This document shows, piece after piece, positions 1 to 10,680 of a stretch of 64,000 bases of DNA. Under the pieces are notes generated by a model that did not search any database, had not been told where the DNA came from, and saw only the letters and a list, made by a program, of their open reading frames with translations. The stretch's first letter is position 1; each line of letters begins with the position of its first letter. The translations under genes were made by a program, and so were the position numbers. Source of the stretch: Pycnopodia helianthoides (lineage: Eukaryota; Echinodermata; Asteroidea; Forcipulatida; Asteriidae); the NCBI GenBank assembly GCA_032158295.1, contig CM063246.1, forward strand, positions 16,279,168 to 16,343,167. Direction: 5' to 3'.

Positions 1-697
1 TGGCATGTACGACGTTTGAAGACATCTGCTTTGGAGGGACCACTGCTCATCTACGAAGTGTACTGTGTAGCTCAGGTAGGGCTGAAGGTGTTCTCCGGAC
101 CACAAGTCGGAAGTTGCAGAAAAAAATTCGCAACTTCTTCGGCAACTCTTGTGCGCACCTTGTTGTACTTTGCTGGTATTGCCATTCTGCTGAAATATTT
201 TCGGCTTGGGAGTTCGTATTTTGCGACGATCATACGAAGGAGGTGCCTGAGCCCCTCCTTCTCAACAGTGGTGAAGGGAAGCATATCTTTACCAATGCAG
301 TATGGTGACCGCATCTGTATACTTCTTCCAAATCTTGCTTTTGCGGTCATACTTGGTGTGCTTGGATGGCAGATTCCTGGATGGTAGATTGTCGGGATGC
401 TTGTGGAGTAGTTTGTGGCTGCGTCGATTTACCACGGGGGGCTACGGAGTTGAACTTTGCCGGATGGTTGGCTTTCAAGTGGGAGTACAGGTTGCTTGTG
501 CTACACTGGCGTACTTTGACTTCACGTTGGCAAATTCGGCAGATTGCCTGGTTTTCATTTGCTGGTTTTTCCCCATCAGCATCCGGAAGGAATCCAAAAT
601 GTGCCCAAACTGCTGCTGACGTGCTTTGCTTTGACACGAGATTGGGCGGTCTCAATCGGCCTTGACTGGAAGATGGGCCGGGAGTGTCACTGTCCAA
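1..697 (-). pseudogene. Broken hAT transposase with ZBED-type N-terminus, cut by the left edge
   Basis: Reading leftwards from 697, the protein starts with a BED zinc finger: a W-x-H-F region, then CRICQ, then TSNLYSHLKANH. This is the DNA-binding N-terminus of hAT/ZBED1-like transposases. The family's next landmarks follow but lie in three different frames: a KYDRKSKIW block near 350, then KDMLPFTTVE and KYELPSRKYFSR between 305 and 180, then DLWSG near 95 and QPYLSYTVHF with RCLQTSY up to position 1. Frame changes fall near 360, near 305 and in a run of seven A at 120-126. The catalytic core and C-terminal dimerisation region lie outside the window. Known of the family: cut-and-paste transposases leaving 8-bp target duplications. 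Inference: an old, inactive copy. Confidence 0.9.
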
Positions 698-1804
698 GTC
701 TCACCCTCCCTCCAGTTCAGGATCCAGTTGGTTAAGCATTGCGTCTCGGAGCACAGAGGGAGAGTTCGGGCAAGAAATTCTCTTTTAAAGTATGAAAACA
801 GTAATTTATCTTATAGACGATAGGAGAAATTCTCTTGAAGAGTCAACGATCTCATAGCGAACTTACAGGTTGAACAACCATGAAGACAATAAAGTTCCAA
901 CGCTAAATGTAGGCCTACTGCTTTATACAGGCGAAGATTATGAAATAAACAAGGAGAAATTTGATTGATACTGGAAGGATGGGGGATATGTCGGTGGGCG
1001 CCAGCCATGGCAGAGATTTGTTGTGTCATTTAGTTCATGTTTATTGTGAAGTTGGTGTTCATATCATTCCGTGTTTTTTGTAGCACTGTTATTCCCCTCA
1101 CACCTTCAACCGTAAATGAGAACATGTTCAGGATTACTAGCCTTGGGACTACACTCAATTTTATATGGAAAATTCATGACTATGGCTATTTTATAAGCCT
1201 ACTTTTCCCACCAAAAAAATCGGCAGATAGTGACATATTGTTCAAAACAGGCAAATCCCTGACTACATGTATCTCTCTGACTATCACTATTTATCATTCT
1301 TTTTTCGTATAACAAACTACTTTCTGTAAACATTGTTTTGCCAAAGTGCGGCTTATTTCTTTTCCCAAATCTTTCTGAAGTTGTTCTCTTCCCTAAAAAA
1401 CTTTTCTCAAACAAAAAGTTTGGAACAGCCACTGCGAGTTACCTCTTAAGAAAACCCAATAAGAAGAACGTAGTGATTGACATTAGGCCTGCGTTCAGGA
1501 ACCATTGCGTATTGCGCCTTCAAGTTGAGCGAGTTTATGATCAGATAAGAAAGTCTTTGACAGCGAGCGCTTACCGACTATCACACAGGGTGTCTGTTGT
1601 ACACCGTAAACCACAGCCCGAACAGATAAGATTTTATGGCCTTGGTTGGGCTATTCTAGCATGGTTTCGATCCATTGACAATAACATTTGCGGCACATCT
1701 TAAGTTCTAATACGATTGAAAAAGTGTTTCTTTTGTTTGCGCCGTCTGTGCAAGCAGTTTTGATACATTTTGTTAAATATTAACTATATCTTGAGAATAT
1801 CGTC
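698..1804. other. No recognised gene
   Basis: I see no domain, splice-flanked exon or clear repeat here. The longest open stretch (plus strand, 1338-1703) has no recognisable motif and looks like chance coding. Confidence 0.5.
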
Positions 1805-1905
1805 TGAGTTACGATATTTCGATATTTTTAAAAACAAAGTCGATACTGTCGATATCGTCTTCAGTGTCGTATTGTGACGATAATATCGTGATATCGTCCA
1901 GCGCT
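1805..1905 (-). repeat. ATCG-rich element end joined to the DIRS recombinase
   Basis: Read on the minus strand from 1905, the sequence begins AGCGCTGGACGATATC and continues as CGATATC-like words (TCGATA, ATATCG). Such an end looks like a terminal piece of a DNA transposon. It replaces the last part of the recombinase reading frame of the neighbouring DIRS element. The matching opposite end is not visible, so this may be a remnant only. Confidence 0.4.
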
Positions 1906-2960
1906 AATGTATCCACCGCATTGGAACGCCACCTACCCATCCTATAAACTTCATCATAAGGGACACCTGCACTCACTGCCGTGGACACAGCCCCAATATG
2001 GAAGGAGTGAGCACGGATGCGCTCACTTGGAACCTCCGCAAACTTAAGTGTTTTCAACTTAACTGTTTTCTGCAATACTGAGTTGAATTGAAACCGAGTG
2101 AATTTGAAAACCAAAATGGCAAAAGAGAGGGCCTGTGCACGCTGGGCGCACGTGAAGAAATATTTGCAAAGCCCGAACTGGGCAAAGTGCTGCATTGTCA
2201 GACTGCCCTAAATGTATGATCTGCGGGGGGCTAGTATGTGATTATTCTTTGCATGCTTGAATGAAATAAGCACTGATAGACAATCTTCTCTGGCACCACA
2301 AAACTGAACATCAGAAATTGTTAACACTGAAGGTTGGACGCGCATGTGAGAATCTGCGGCAAATTCACCTACCCGCATGAACCCGAAAAAGGCACAAAGG
2401 AAAACTGCCTTTAACAAACAACATTCAAATTCAGTCTTTCAAACCGCAGGAAGAGCCTGGATAGTCTGCAACAAAATAGACATGGAAATGGGTAAACGGG
2501 TATCTGATAAAGGACGCAACCGCCTACAGCCCTCAAGTAACTTTTGACACCTCAAATTCATTAGTCGGGTCCGGCCACCCTTGTGAAAAAAAAAACCAGA
2601 GGCTGAAACATCAGTTGAGATCGTGGATGGGGCAAACATTCACAGGGATAACCATGCTACAAAATGCTGAATGACGTCAGCCGACGCAGGACTTTCCAAA
2701 ACACTACCTTGTTGCAAAAACAAACAAAATTTATTCATACCCGTCGCATATGTTTTATGCGTATTCGGGGCCGAAGCAGCTGAGAAAAGCCTATTAATTT
2801 TGACATCTAATGAACAGGAGGTAAATCTGGTAACGGAGTCATGACTGCATCCGCAAGCGTGTTTCCTGGAAACGGGACTGATAATCAGCAATAATATTAT
2901 ACACTCCTGGCACATGAACAGCCTTAACACGAATACTAAATCTAAGACATTCAAGCACAA
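1906..2960 (-). pseudogene. DIRS tyrosine recombinase, broken
   Basis: The product would resolve and insert the circular cDNA of the element. From the right: an N-terminal SAM-like region (INRLFSAASAPNTHKTY, about 2800-2640), a middle block (PSTISTDVSASG, KLLEGCRRLRP, 2639-2440), then FLCAFFGFMRVGEF with the first catalytic Arg (2417-2208), and a C-terminal block (RAHSFHIGAVS, VYRMGRWRSNAV, 2050-1906). Frames change between blocks near 2640, 2430 and 2200. The second catalytic Arg of the H-x-x-R motif is His here (HSFH, codon CAT), and the expected catalytic Tyr after GRW is missing because the frame runs into ATCG-rich repeat DNA. The gene cannot encode an active enzyme. Confidence 0.88.
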
Positions 2961-4740
2961 ATGGACGTGCAAGGTGCATCATTTTTGGACACCGGGATGA
3001 CTGTGTGTTAATGACATGCACTACTGCTATATTGTCTGTGTGAAAAACGACTTTGCGATTGGCTAGCTATGGGGACTCCAACACTTAAGAGCAACAACAA
3101 TAGGATAGAATTCTAAAGACGGTGGGTTGCACAGTATGGATTCAGACCAACGCCCTTGAATCCAGTGACCATGAAAGTAAGCGCCGAAACCTACGCTAGA
3201 AGCAGCATCGGTGAACAAATCTAAAGCAGAGCAAGATTCTCAATCATGTTCTAAAAAGGCAGAAACCCCATTGAAATGGCTCAAAAACTTGAGCCTTATA
3301 AAAGTAGGTCAAGCTTTGCCCCCACCGACAAATGAATCTTATAGTAGGGCCTGGTAATGCCTTTAGTTAGTGAAATAAGGCGACACAAAAAGGCCCGCCC
3401 TGGAGAAATTGCCTTGCATAAAAAAATTCAGGGAGCCGATCAGTGATTGAAGTGCCACAAGTGAAATTTTATGCCTCGCCAGTTATCTGATCGGTCATGG
3501 CTTGTACTATTGCTGCCTGAACTTTGACTTCAGCGTGCAAGGCATCAATCTCCAGCCCAAGGTATGTCATGACCTGCGCAGGGCCAGCAGCGGCGCTACG
3601 GGGGGGCACGGGGGGGAAAATGGCCCCCCAGTAATTTTGTTTGCCCCCCCCCCCCCCGTTTTTTCCCCGATGGCGGAAATTGAGTTTAATCCCAAATGAT
3701 TGCACCCAATTTGTTACAATGTTGTTTGCGCTGTACATAATAAACTCAATTTCATTCATCATAATTAGCTGGCACCATCAAAAAAGCCCAATACACTTTC
3801 CATCTCCGGCAATGTTAATAAAATGTGGATTTATTTATCTGTACAAGCTTGGAAACTTGCTATAAATAGAAATTTGTCTGCCCCAAACCGTAAGCAGCCA
3901 TTGTACACGCAGTTCGCACAACACGTCACATTCTCACAGTGCAAATCTTATTTCTGGAGTGAATTGTAGGCTTATACAGTACATTATAGACTTTTGTTTG
4001 CCCCCCCCAAAAAAATTTAAGTTTGCCCCCCCTCTTGCCCCCCCAGATTAACAGGTCTGGTACCACCGCTGCGCAGGGCCCTCAGTTTTTTCCGGGGCCA
4101 GTGCATGGTACTGGGGGTATCACAATGTATGCAGCAAATCTTTGCACCTAGAAGCAGAACGGCCGAAAAATAGAAAATCATTGAGATAGTGGGTGATCAG
4201 AGAAGAACCTGTAGTTTGCTTAACATGAAATTTCAGAAATGAACTAAATTTCTCAAAAAGGGAACATGAAATAGCACACCCCATTGGCATACACCTATCA
4301 TAATAAAACTGGCCTTCGAAGGAAAAACCAAGCAATTCATAATCTAATGGAGACACAGGGAGAAGCCTAAACGCTGATTTAATATCTGCCTTTGCCAACC
4401 ATGCATTACGGCCTGTGCGTAGCAACAATGCAACAGCGGAATCAAACGATTTGTAATGAACTGCACAAAGCTCATCGCTAATAAAATCATTGATCGAATG
4501 CCCAGCTGGGAAAGACAGATGATGATTGAGCCGGTATGTATCTGGCTGGCGCTTAGGAACTAACCCGATAGGAGAACATTGCAAATTGGGCAGTGGACGG
4601 TCGCTAAAGAGACCAGCAATCCGTCCTAAACTTAGTGGGCACTCAGCTGCGGCACTCAAACAACCCGAATCCCGAGGTAAACATGGCCCATCAAAACTTA
4701 AAGGAAACCTGTTTGAAAACCCATCCAGTTAAAGGTCTGC
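2839..4740 (-). pseudogene. DIRS reverse transcriptase and RNase H, broken by a MITE
   Basis: Known role: copies the element RNA into cDNA. Visible RT blocks are SPIGLVPKRQPDTYRLNHHLS, AWLAKADIKSAFRLLPV (first catalytic Asp kept), CMPMGCAISCSLFEKF, and HYLNDFLFFG near 4180, where the Y-x-D-D pair has become L-N-D. A TGA follows near 4120, then the PEKTEGPAQ region, which is cut at 4080 by an inserted element and resumes in the same frame at 3585 (VMTYLGLEID). RNase H is poorly kept; its C-terminal part shows AVHVPGVYNIIADYQSRF at about 2900-2850. The lost Asp and the stop make the enzyme inactive. The call rests on motif order and on the recombinase next to it. Confidence 0.87.
3586..4070. 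mobile_element. 485-bp MITE nested in the DIRS RT
   Basis: The sequence TGCGCAGGGCC occurs at 3575-3585 and again at 4070-4080, directly flanking this block. The ends are imperfect inverted repeats: AGCGGCGCTACGGGG at the left and, on the opposite strand, AGCGGTGGTACCAGACC at the right. Long G runs follow the left end and C runs precede the right end. Removing the block and one repeat copy restores the RT frame. The CAGYGGYG-like termini and a duplication of 8 to 11 bp suggest a hAT-type non-autonomous element; the exact duplication length is ambiguous because of a few extra bases at the left end. Confidence 0.82.
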
Positions 4741-4872
4741 ATTATGTGCTATGGGATAATCCTCCAGCCACCACTCCAAGACAGGCAATTTAATTGGCGT
4801 TGGAGGCACGAAAAGAATAAGTTTTATCTTTGGCAGTATTGCCGCCTTGTGGCAAGTTGGAAGCTGGAGAAT

Positions 4873-6092
4873 TCAGTTTTGGGGCAAAACTTTGCCCAGC
4901 GTGCGCAACAACTGTTTTGCACCTTGTGTGGGCCTACCAGCAGAAGGATTAACCCAACGGGATTGCCCTCCGCTTCTACACCTTGGTGCCCCATGCCCAC
5001 CACCCAAACACTTGTTACAACTATGTGCAAACCTGCATGCACTCAGATGGCAACCTTGCAAGCTGTTAAAAGCAAAGCCCAAACCAGGCCTAACAGATGA
5101 TTTGACACCCGCAGCTTGCCCAATATTGACAGTGGGCTGTAAAGAAGAACTTGTGAAAGATGGCGCCGAGATAGCCGCCACCGTCAACCAAAGCTCCGTG
5201 TCAATATTGCCCCACGAGCGCCCCGGTTTAGCCTCCTGCATGAGACGAAACTGCTCGTCATAGGTTCGCCAGCCCAACCCAGAATATTGGATAGAGGCCA
5301 TGCGAACAATCTCGGCATACTTCAACAATTCTGTGCAACGCATAGGATGCCGCATGATAAAAATGGCCATGAAAGTATGAAACGCTGACTGCCACATGTC
5401 CAGCGTGTCCAACCTTCTGCGCAATGGGCCTGGCTTCCTGATCACAAGCTGACCATCATCGACAACAAATTGCATGTTTTGATCCGGGGCTCTCGAACAG
5501 ACGGCATTAGCAGTGTCCTTGTACAACAAGGACAAATCTACCCCTTCTCCTTAAGGGCCTGTGGCACATGAAACCCCAACGGAGTATTCATGCCCATTTG
5601 TGGAACCGGCTCTGGCCGCATGTTAAAACCTAAACCCAAATTATTGACAATACCATTATTAAAACTATACTGATCCCTATCCGTTGCCGCAGCAGACAAC
5701 ACAACTGGCATTGGGGTGGCCACAGTGGACCGGCTCTCGGGCTGCACGTAGCTAGGAGGAGTAGGCGTAATCCCTCCGGTGATTGCACCAAATGCACCAG
5801 TACCAGAGCTCAACTGGCCGCTGCTCCCAGCCTCATGCCTGCCCTTAGCAGACGAGGTCGCAACCTGCAGAGGAGTTGTAGCCTCCTGGCTCGGCTGCGT
5901 CTTGCGCTGGCCCTTCTCCTTGGTCGTCCTGCCTCTCTTGGGATCAGGAGGAGCCAGATCAGCATTCTGAAGCCGAGACGGCTGCTTGACATGGGCGTTT
6001 TGGTCGCGGCATGGCGCACCACCAAACAATGCCAATGCTCGGTACAACAGGTAATAAATGCAGGCATGTGAGCGGGTCATGGAAAAAAACAA
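4873..6092 (-). pseudogene. DIRS Gag-like protein, frameshifted
   Basis: Two adjacent open stretches, 6092-5538 and 5535-4873, belong to one protein: the first ends PLGFHVPQALKEKG and the second begins one frame over with VDLSLLYKD. The likely ATG is near 6080. The first half is rich in Pro, Thr, Ser and Lys. The second half has the W-x-x-AF helix region (DMWQSAFHTFM), a GWRTYDEQFR block, and a Cys/His cluster (GCHLSACRFAH, CNKCLGGGHGAPRC) resembling a nucleic-acid-binding knuckle. This layout is typical of DIRS Gag ORFs. A one-base indel at about 5538 breaks the frame. Known role: coats the element RNA. Confidence 0.82.
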
Positions 6093-6123
6093 GGAAATTT
6101 TTTTTTAGTTAGCAAAAGTCTGT

Positions 6124-6191
6124 GTCCGGATTTTGGGCCAGCGCTACGAGTCTGTCCTTGTCCGGATTTTGGACCAGCGCTACGAGTCTGA
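6124..6191. repeat. 36-bp tandem duplication next to the DIRS 5' side
   Basis: GTCCGGATTTTGGGCCAGCG and the bases after it, through CTACGAGTCTG, appear twice in a row with one base difference. It lies about 30-100 bp upstream of the Gag start and could be part of the element's terminal region, but no partner was found at the other end. Confidence 0.7.
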
Positions 6192-7563
6192 ATAACAGGT
6201 TTTGTACTGCAGCATAGACAAAACATTAACAGAAACATAGGCCACAAATGTTACCTGGTAACAATGTGTTATTTGTCCTCATTTTTTAGATGTTTTTGTG
6301 GCATTCCTTAGACAGGTGTTCCCCAAGCGCGATGCGTCCTCGACTGCCATTATTTAGTTTCCAACTTGTCCACGTGAAAGACAGTGTGCGCCTAGTCTTG
6401 GCTCAAGGTGTTGGCTTTTTAATACAGTTTTTAGTAAAGCGCCCTCTCTTGGTGGACGGGACAACGACATGGGCAAAAGTATAATGGAACATCTTGCCTA
6501 ACGAAAAATGAAAAATGGCTTTAGTCAAAGACTATCGCGAAGATTACAGGTTCCCTTTCTCTGCTCTGTGCGAGTGTTGTGCAGTAAAATTACTTGCTGC
6601 TTGATGAAAAAAATGAAAAAACACGGACCGGCCATTCACGGCAGAGTCAGGAAAAACGCAGAGCCCGCAAGAAAAATGCAGAATGGGAAAATAAAAAACG
6701 CGGATTTCCGCGTAAACGCGAAAGTCTCACATGCCTGGATGTCACACAACTGGGGATTCTACAGCTCAGCTGTCGTATAAAATACTACATGTATACACCA
6801 ATTTAAAATTACTAAACACTAATTCCAAAGAGAATTAAAGATTAAAAGGCACACCACGTATTTTAAAAAAACTTTATAATCTCCATAAATTATTTCCTTG
6901 CATTCACAGCTCAAGCGTCTCCAGCAACGCAAGAATTAAAGCCATTGGTTGCTTTTCCCTGCACCGCAAATAATTGGCTCATAGACAAAACTGTTTATAT
7001 AACATAATTTTTAACACATTCATAATTATATTCTTTACCAAATACATATACAGCAATATGTTTTCTGCCCGCGAAACTGTTGTAACCTAGATTTGTAAGA
7101 ATTTACGCAGTGCGCCCGCACGCACGTAAACTTCCAAGCCCACCTAAGTTGCCAAATTTTTGTCCATAATAAAAACAACACAATGCATGCGTGCCACCGT
7201 GACATGAAACACTGCCTTCCCTGCGTATAAAGCATTTAATCATAGAGGCGATAAATGAATTATTCACATACGTCAAAGTGTGACGTCAAGTTTTGGGCTA
7301 CAAACATGTGCATCTACACATAGTGTTCTTCTCACAAAGTATTGCAGTTGGGAATTTCCTTGTCCCAATCATACATGAATGAGCTCATAACGGGGTGCTA
7401 GTTATTCATTAAAAAGCAAACGAGATTTAACCATGTGTGCAAGCATTGTGTGAATTTATCTGACATGCAGTGTATGAAACAAAGTTTCTTTGCAATGATT
7501 TTGTAATAGAATGTTACTCAACAACAAATTAAAAGTTAACTAAACAGGTATAAATGTTCGTAC
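6192..7563. other. Intron-like DNA, no recognised gene
   Basis: The stretch is AT-rich, without a domain-bearing open frame. If the PH-domain gene continues leftwards this is its next intron. I found no convincing next exon here. Confidence 0.5.
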
Positions 7564-7644
7564 CTTCTGTTTCTCCTCTTGGCTGTCAGCTTCTAGCTCA
7601 TACTCTTGATGGCCTTTAAAATAGATGAAAAACCTCAAACCTTC
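7564..7644 (-). CDS. PH-domain gene, exon with the end of the PH fold
   Basis: The exon is 27 codons, bounded by TTGCAG before it and GTACGA after it. It reads EGLRFFIYFKGHQEYELEAD followed by SQEEKQK. This is the typical last beta strand and start of the C-terminal helix of a PH domain, where the chain reads L-x-A-x-S-x-E-E-K-Q. It continues directly from the previous exon, which ends YESE. PH domains bind phosphoinositides or proteins at membranes; which ligand is bound here cannot be told. The exon lies 26.5 kb from its upstream neighbour. Codon 3 positions show no stop or frame problem. Confidence comes from matching phase and fold continuity. Confidence 0.85.
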
Positions 7645-10059
7645 CTGCAACGACAATAAATTTAGTTTAAGTTTAACTTTAAATAGTTTCTTTAACTATA
7701 GGGTAATTCTTCTCAATGACAATAGATTTCAAGCAGAAATCTAATATTGTACTTTTCAAAAGCTTGTAAATCGTACAAAAAGTTATATTCATCAGGTCAA
7801 AAAGTATTCCTGCAATGATCCTTTTTTGCATTATCAAAACAAAAACTTATCTACATGCAACAAGCTAGTATTCCACATCAATTCCCACAAAAAGGTTACC
7901 ACAAGTTGATTTTGGTCAGATTCCTTTGTGGATTATTGGCAAATATTTTTGCTCTAACTATGATCACGAAAAATGATCAATTATTACAATTCTGGTTCAC
8001 TTAACCTTAGGGGCATTGACTGATTGATAAATTATGTCACAGGCCTAGCCCCATCGGACATGTAATTCCTATGGTCATGTTCCAAGTTCAACTAAAAGAA
8101 AACCAGCCCATGTAGTGGAACTACTTTATATGCAGAGAACGGCCTATATAAGGCACTCTGCTACTCCATTTCTTTTGTAAACTAAGGGCATGTTCACTAC
8201 TATGAAGTTAATGTAATACACATTCACTTCATAACAAAAGTATTGTCCAATGCTATTATTACATGGTGGCAGTAAAGGATCTGACAAGTGTTTCATCAAG
8301 TTTAATAGCACCAATTGTGGACAGAATTTGATCCGATTGGTGAGAAAAAAAATCCAACAAATGGAACTGGACACACTCTGTCATCTTCACAAATGAGTAC
8401 ATGTACATGTAAAGCAAGTCTGTTAAGTGAATCTTAATAGACTGCATTGAATTGTGGAAAAAAAACTAAGCGCCAACCAATCTTCACATTAGCAATGCTA
8501 CAAACGTTCACACTTTTATCTTCAAACACAATCGCTGATACAATATGCCTTAACCTGGATCTGGATGGCTCCATCTTAAAGATGGACTGGAGCCATCCAG
8601 AATTGCCCTCAATCTTTAACAAAGAGTAACCCTTAATGAAGGCATGTGTCATTAACTGTTACATATGGCACTCCACCTTTGACATGAATAAACAAGCACT
8701 CTCTAATGTCAGACATGTGTGAACCTCAATACATAACATGGTGTCAGAAGTCAGCTCCAGAACAAATATTCCGAAAAGCAAACAACCCACAAGACTATCA
8801 CAATGACTGTGTGACCATCCAAGGTGACACTAAAAAGCAACAAAGTCGTGAGTAGCCTAAAAGAAAAGTGTATTTCAAATAAATAAAACATATAACAATT
8901 GTGCACAGGTCTCGCGACACAAGGCTACGTTTCATAGCGCTTCACCAGTTTTTGTGATAATATCTGCATTGTTAAAAAGGATAATAAGAATAGTGCAACA
9001 GACTTCCACATGACTGAGTGGCTAACCTGCTCCAAGGAACATTATAACAGCTAGAGACAGATATCATCACACTTTGAAAAGACCTTTTTACAACAGTACT
9101 GGTATAAACACGTCCAAATCTACAGAGGCCTGTACCAGACACACGTAAATCACCAAGATGTCAAAGTCAGATAAGCCCAGTATGAACTGATTGGTATAGC
9201 CACAGATATGCACAAGGAATGGAAACGTTTCGAGCAGCAGCATGTTTAAAGGCCCTCTCAATGCAAATACAGAGGTTGAAAAAGTCAATTATTTGATGAC
9301 GTACAGAGGTGATTAGGGGAGATTAATCTATGGAACCTTCTCCTGGACACCTGCAGATGGCAATAATCCTGCAGAGCAAGACACTCTTGCCGGTGTACAT
9401 GTATATGCCAATTATGAAAGTTATGTTGCACCTAAAAAAAATCAAACCATCGAGCTACTCTGTTCTGTTGGCTACAGCTGTTGAAGAGGTAGCGCTCATA
9501 GGAGGTTTTTGTCTTGCTTTTACAGAGTGTAGCGAACTTGTCAAAGTCTTTATCAAATTTGTGGCTGTCACTTTACTCATCCTAGGTGAAGGTGTTGTAT
9601 GTGTCAACACCCTGGCCGAAGACTGAAAGCAGGAGGTTGGCAACATCCTTATCATTTGACAATGTTCTAAAAGTTATGTGCACATTTTTTCCGGCTCATT
9701 GCAAGGTTGCAATCTGCAATGTTGAGTGGTGGTGGTGCAGGTTTGGAGAATTGTGCCAAGTTGATGTTGATGCTCTCCTACCTAGTACTGTATCCTTTTC
9801 GTCAATGCGATATCTCGAGCTTAACACTATAGTTGTTGCTTTGATGCTTGCTTGGTTTATTGTGTCGCAAAATGTGCCTTGCTTGATACATGAGGTACTT
9901 ATCAATAGACAACTGTTTCAAGGGTACAATAATTGCATGGGGTGGTCTTTATATGCATTTTTCATTAGTTAGGTGGGGTCATAATTGGAATGTTGATGGG
10001 GTAATGTCTAGGCAATGGTAGCTCTGTCAGTGTGTAGCTAATTTTTTGCAGATTAGTAA
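7645..10059. other. Intron DNA, little recognised
   Basis: Apart from the hairpin at 8561-8600 nothing is recognised. The open stretch on the plus strand at 9330-9626 has no domain I know. Confidence 0.45.
8561..8600. repeat. Perfect 13-bp hairpin
   Basis: CTGGATGGCTCCA (8561-8573) is followed after 14 bases by its exact reverse complement (8588-8600). It lies in the 26.5-kb intron of the PH gene. No flanking duplication was seen, and it may be a small foldback remnant. Confidence 0.7.
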
Positions 10060-10680
10060 GTAGTCTAGCTTCATACTGTCTTCACACTCAACCTTTTTTG
10101 ATGAAGCTTTTGTCTGCAAGCTGGATTAAGATGGACCACTGATCCACTGATCCCAAACCAGCTTTCCTGTGTGCTTTATAAGCTTTGGAAATCTTACCAT
10201 AACACTTATCTAACGTGCTATTCCCTAACATTGATATGTTGACATACTATTGATAATGTGGTAGTTACATGATCCAAGTTGCAAGAGTTGAAGTCACCCC
10301 AAAATGATCTTAAATGCATCTGGTGATTCGGTCTTGAGTTGCTGAATTACCTTGTATATTTTAGCAGATGCAATATGTACATCTGCGCGATGATGGATGT
10401 ATACAACAGTTAAAAAACCTGGGTGAAATTCATGTGGCAAATAATGGCTGCAGCCCGACAGTCAATAACTCTAAGTCTGGGGTGCACAACGCTTATACTA
10501 TTGCACAATCTAGCGCTAATATTGTGTACAGCTAGACACCGTCTCCTGAAGACTTTCCTGAATCCAGTGTTCTATCAAATCACTCACATGTGAACCCATC
10601 AATGGTGGTGTCCTATGGGGTGTCAGAGTCCCTGAACCATGTCTCTGTAAAACACATGGCTGCTTTCCCAGTGCTTGTAT
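10060..10680 (-). pseudogene. LINE endonuclease fragment
   Basis: On the minus strand the blocks of a non-LTR retrotransposon APE-type endonuclease appear in order but with several stops and shifts: CFTETWFRDSD (about 10660), TTIDGFTC, then a CTPDLELLTVGL block (about 10480), then a GDFNSCNLDH-like block near 10290, and KCYGKISKAYKAHRK near 10180. Known role: nicks target DNA to prime reverse transcription. No RT follows in the correct place, so this is a 5' part of a dead copy. Confidence 0.75.

Larger units (their letters stand above)
1906..6092 (-). mobile_element. Degenerate DIRS-type tyrosine-recombinase retroelement
   Basis: On the minus strand the order is Gag-like ORF (6092-4873), reverse transcriptase (about 4740-3469), RNase H (about 3469-2839), and tyrosine recombinase (2960-1906). 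This order and the use of a tyrosine recombinase instead of an integrase define DIRS-group elements. All parts carry stops and frameshifts, and a 485-bp element sits inside the RT (3586-4070). The known split or inverted terminal repeats of DIRS elements could not be identified. A 36-bp duplication lies just outside the 5' side (6124-6191). Inference: a dead copy, cut at its 3' side by other repeat DNA. Confidence 0.88.
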
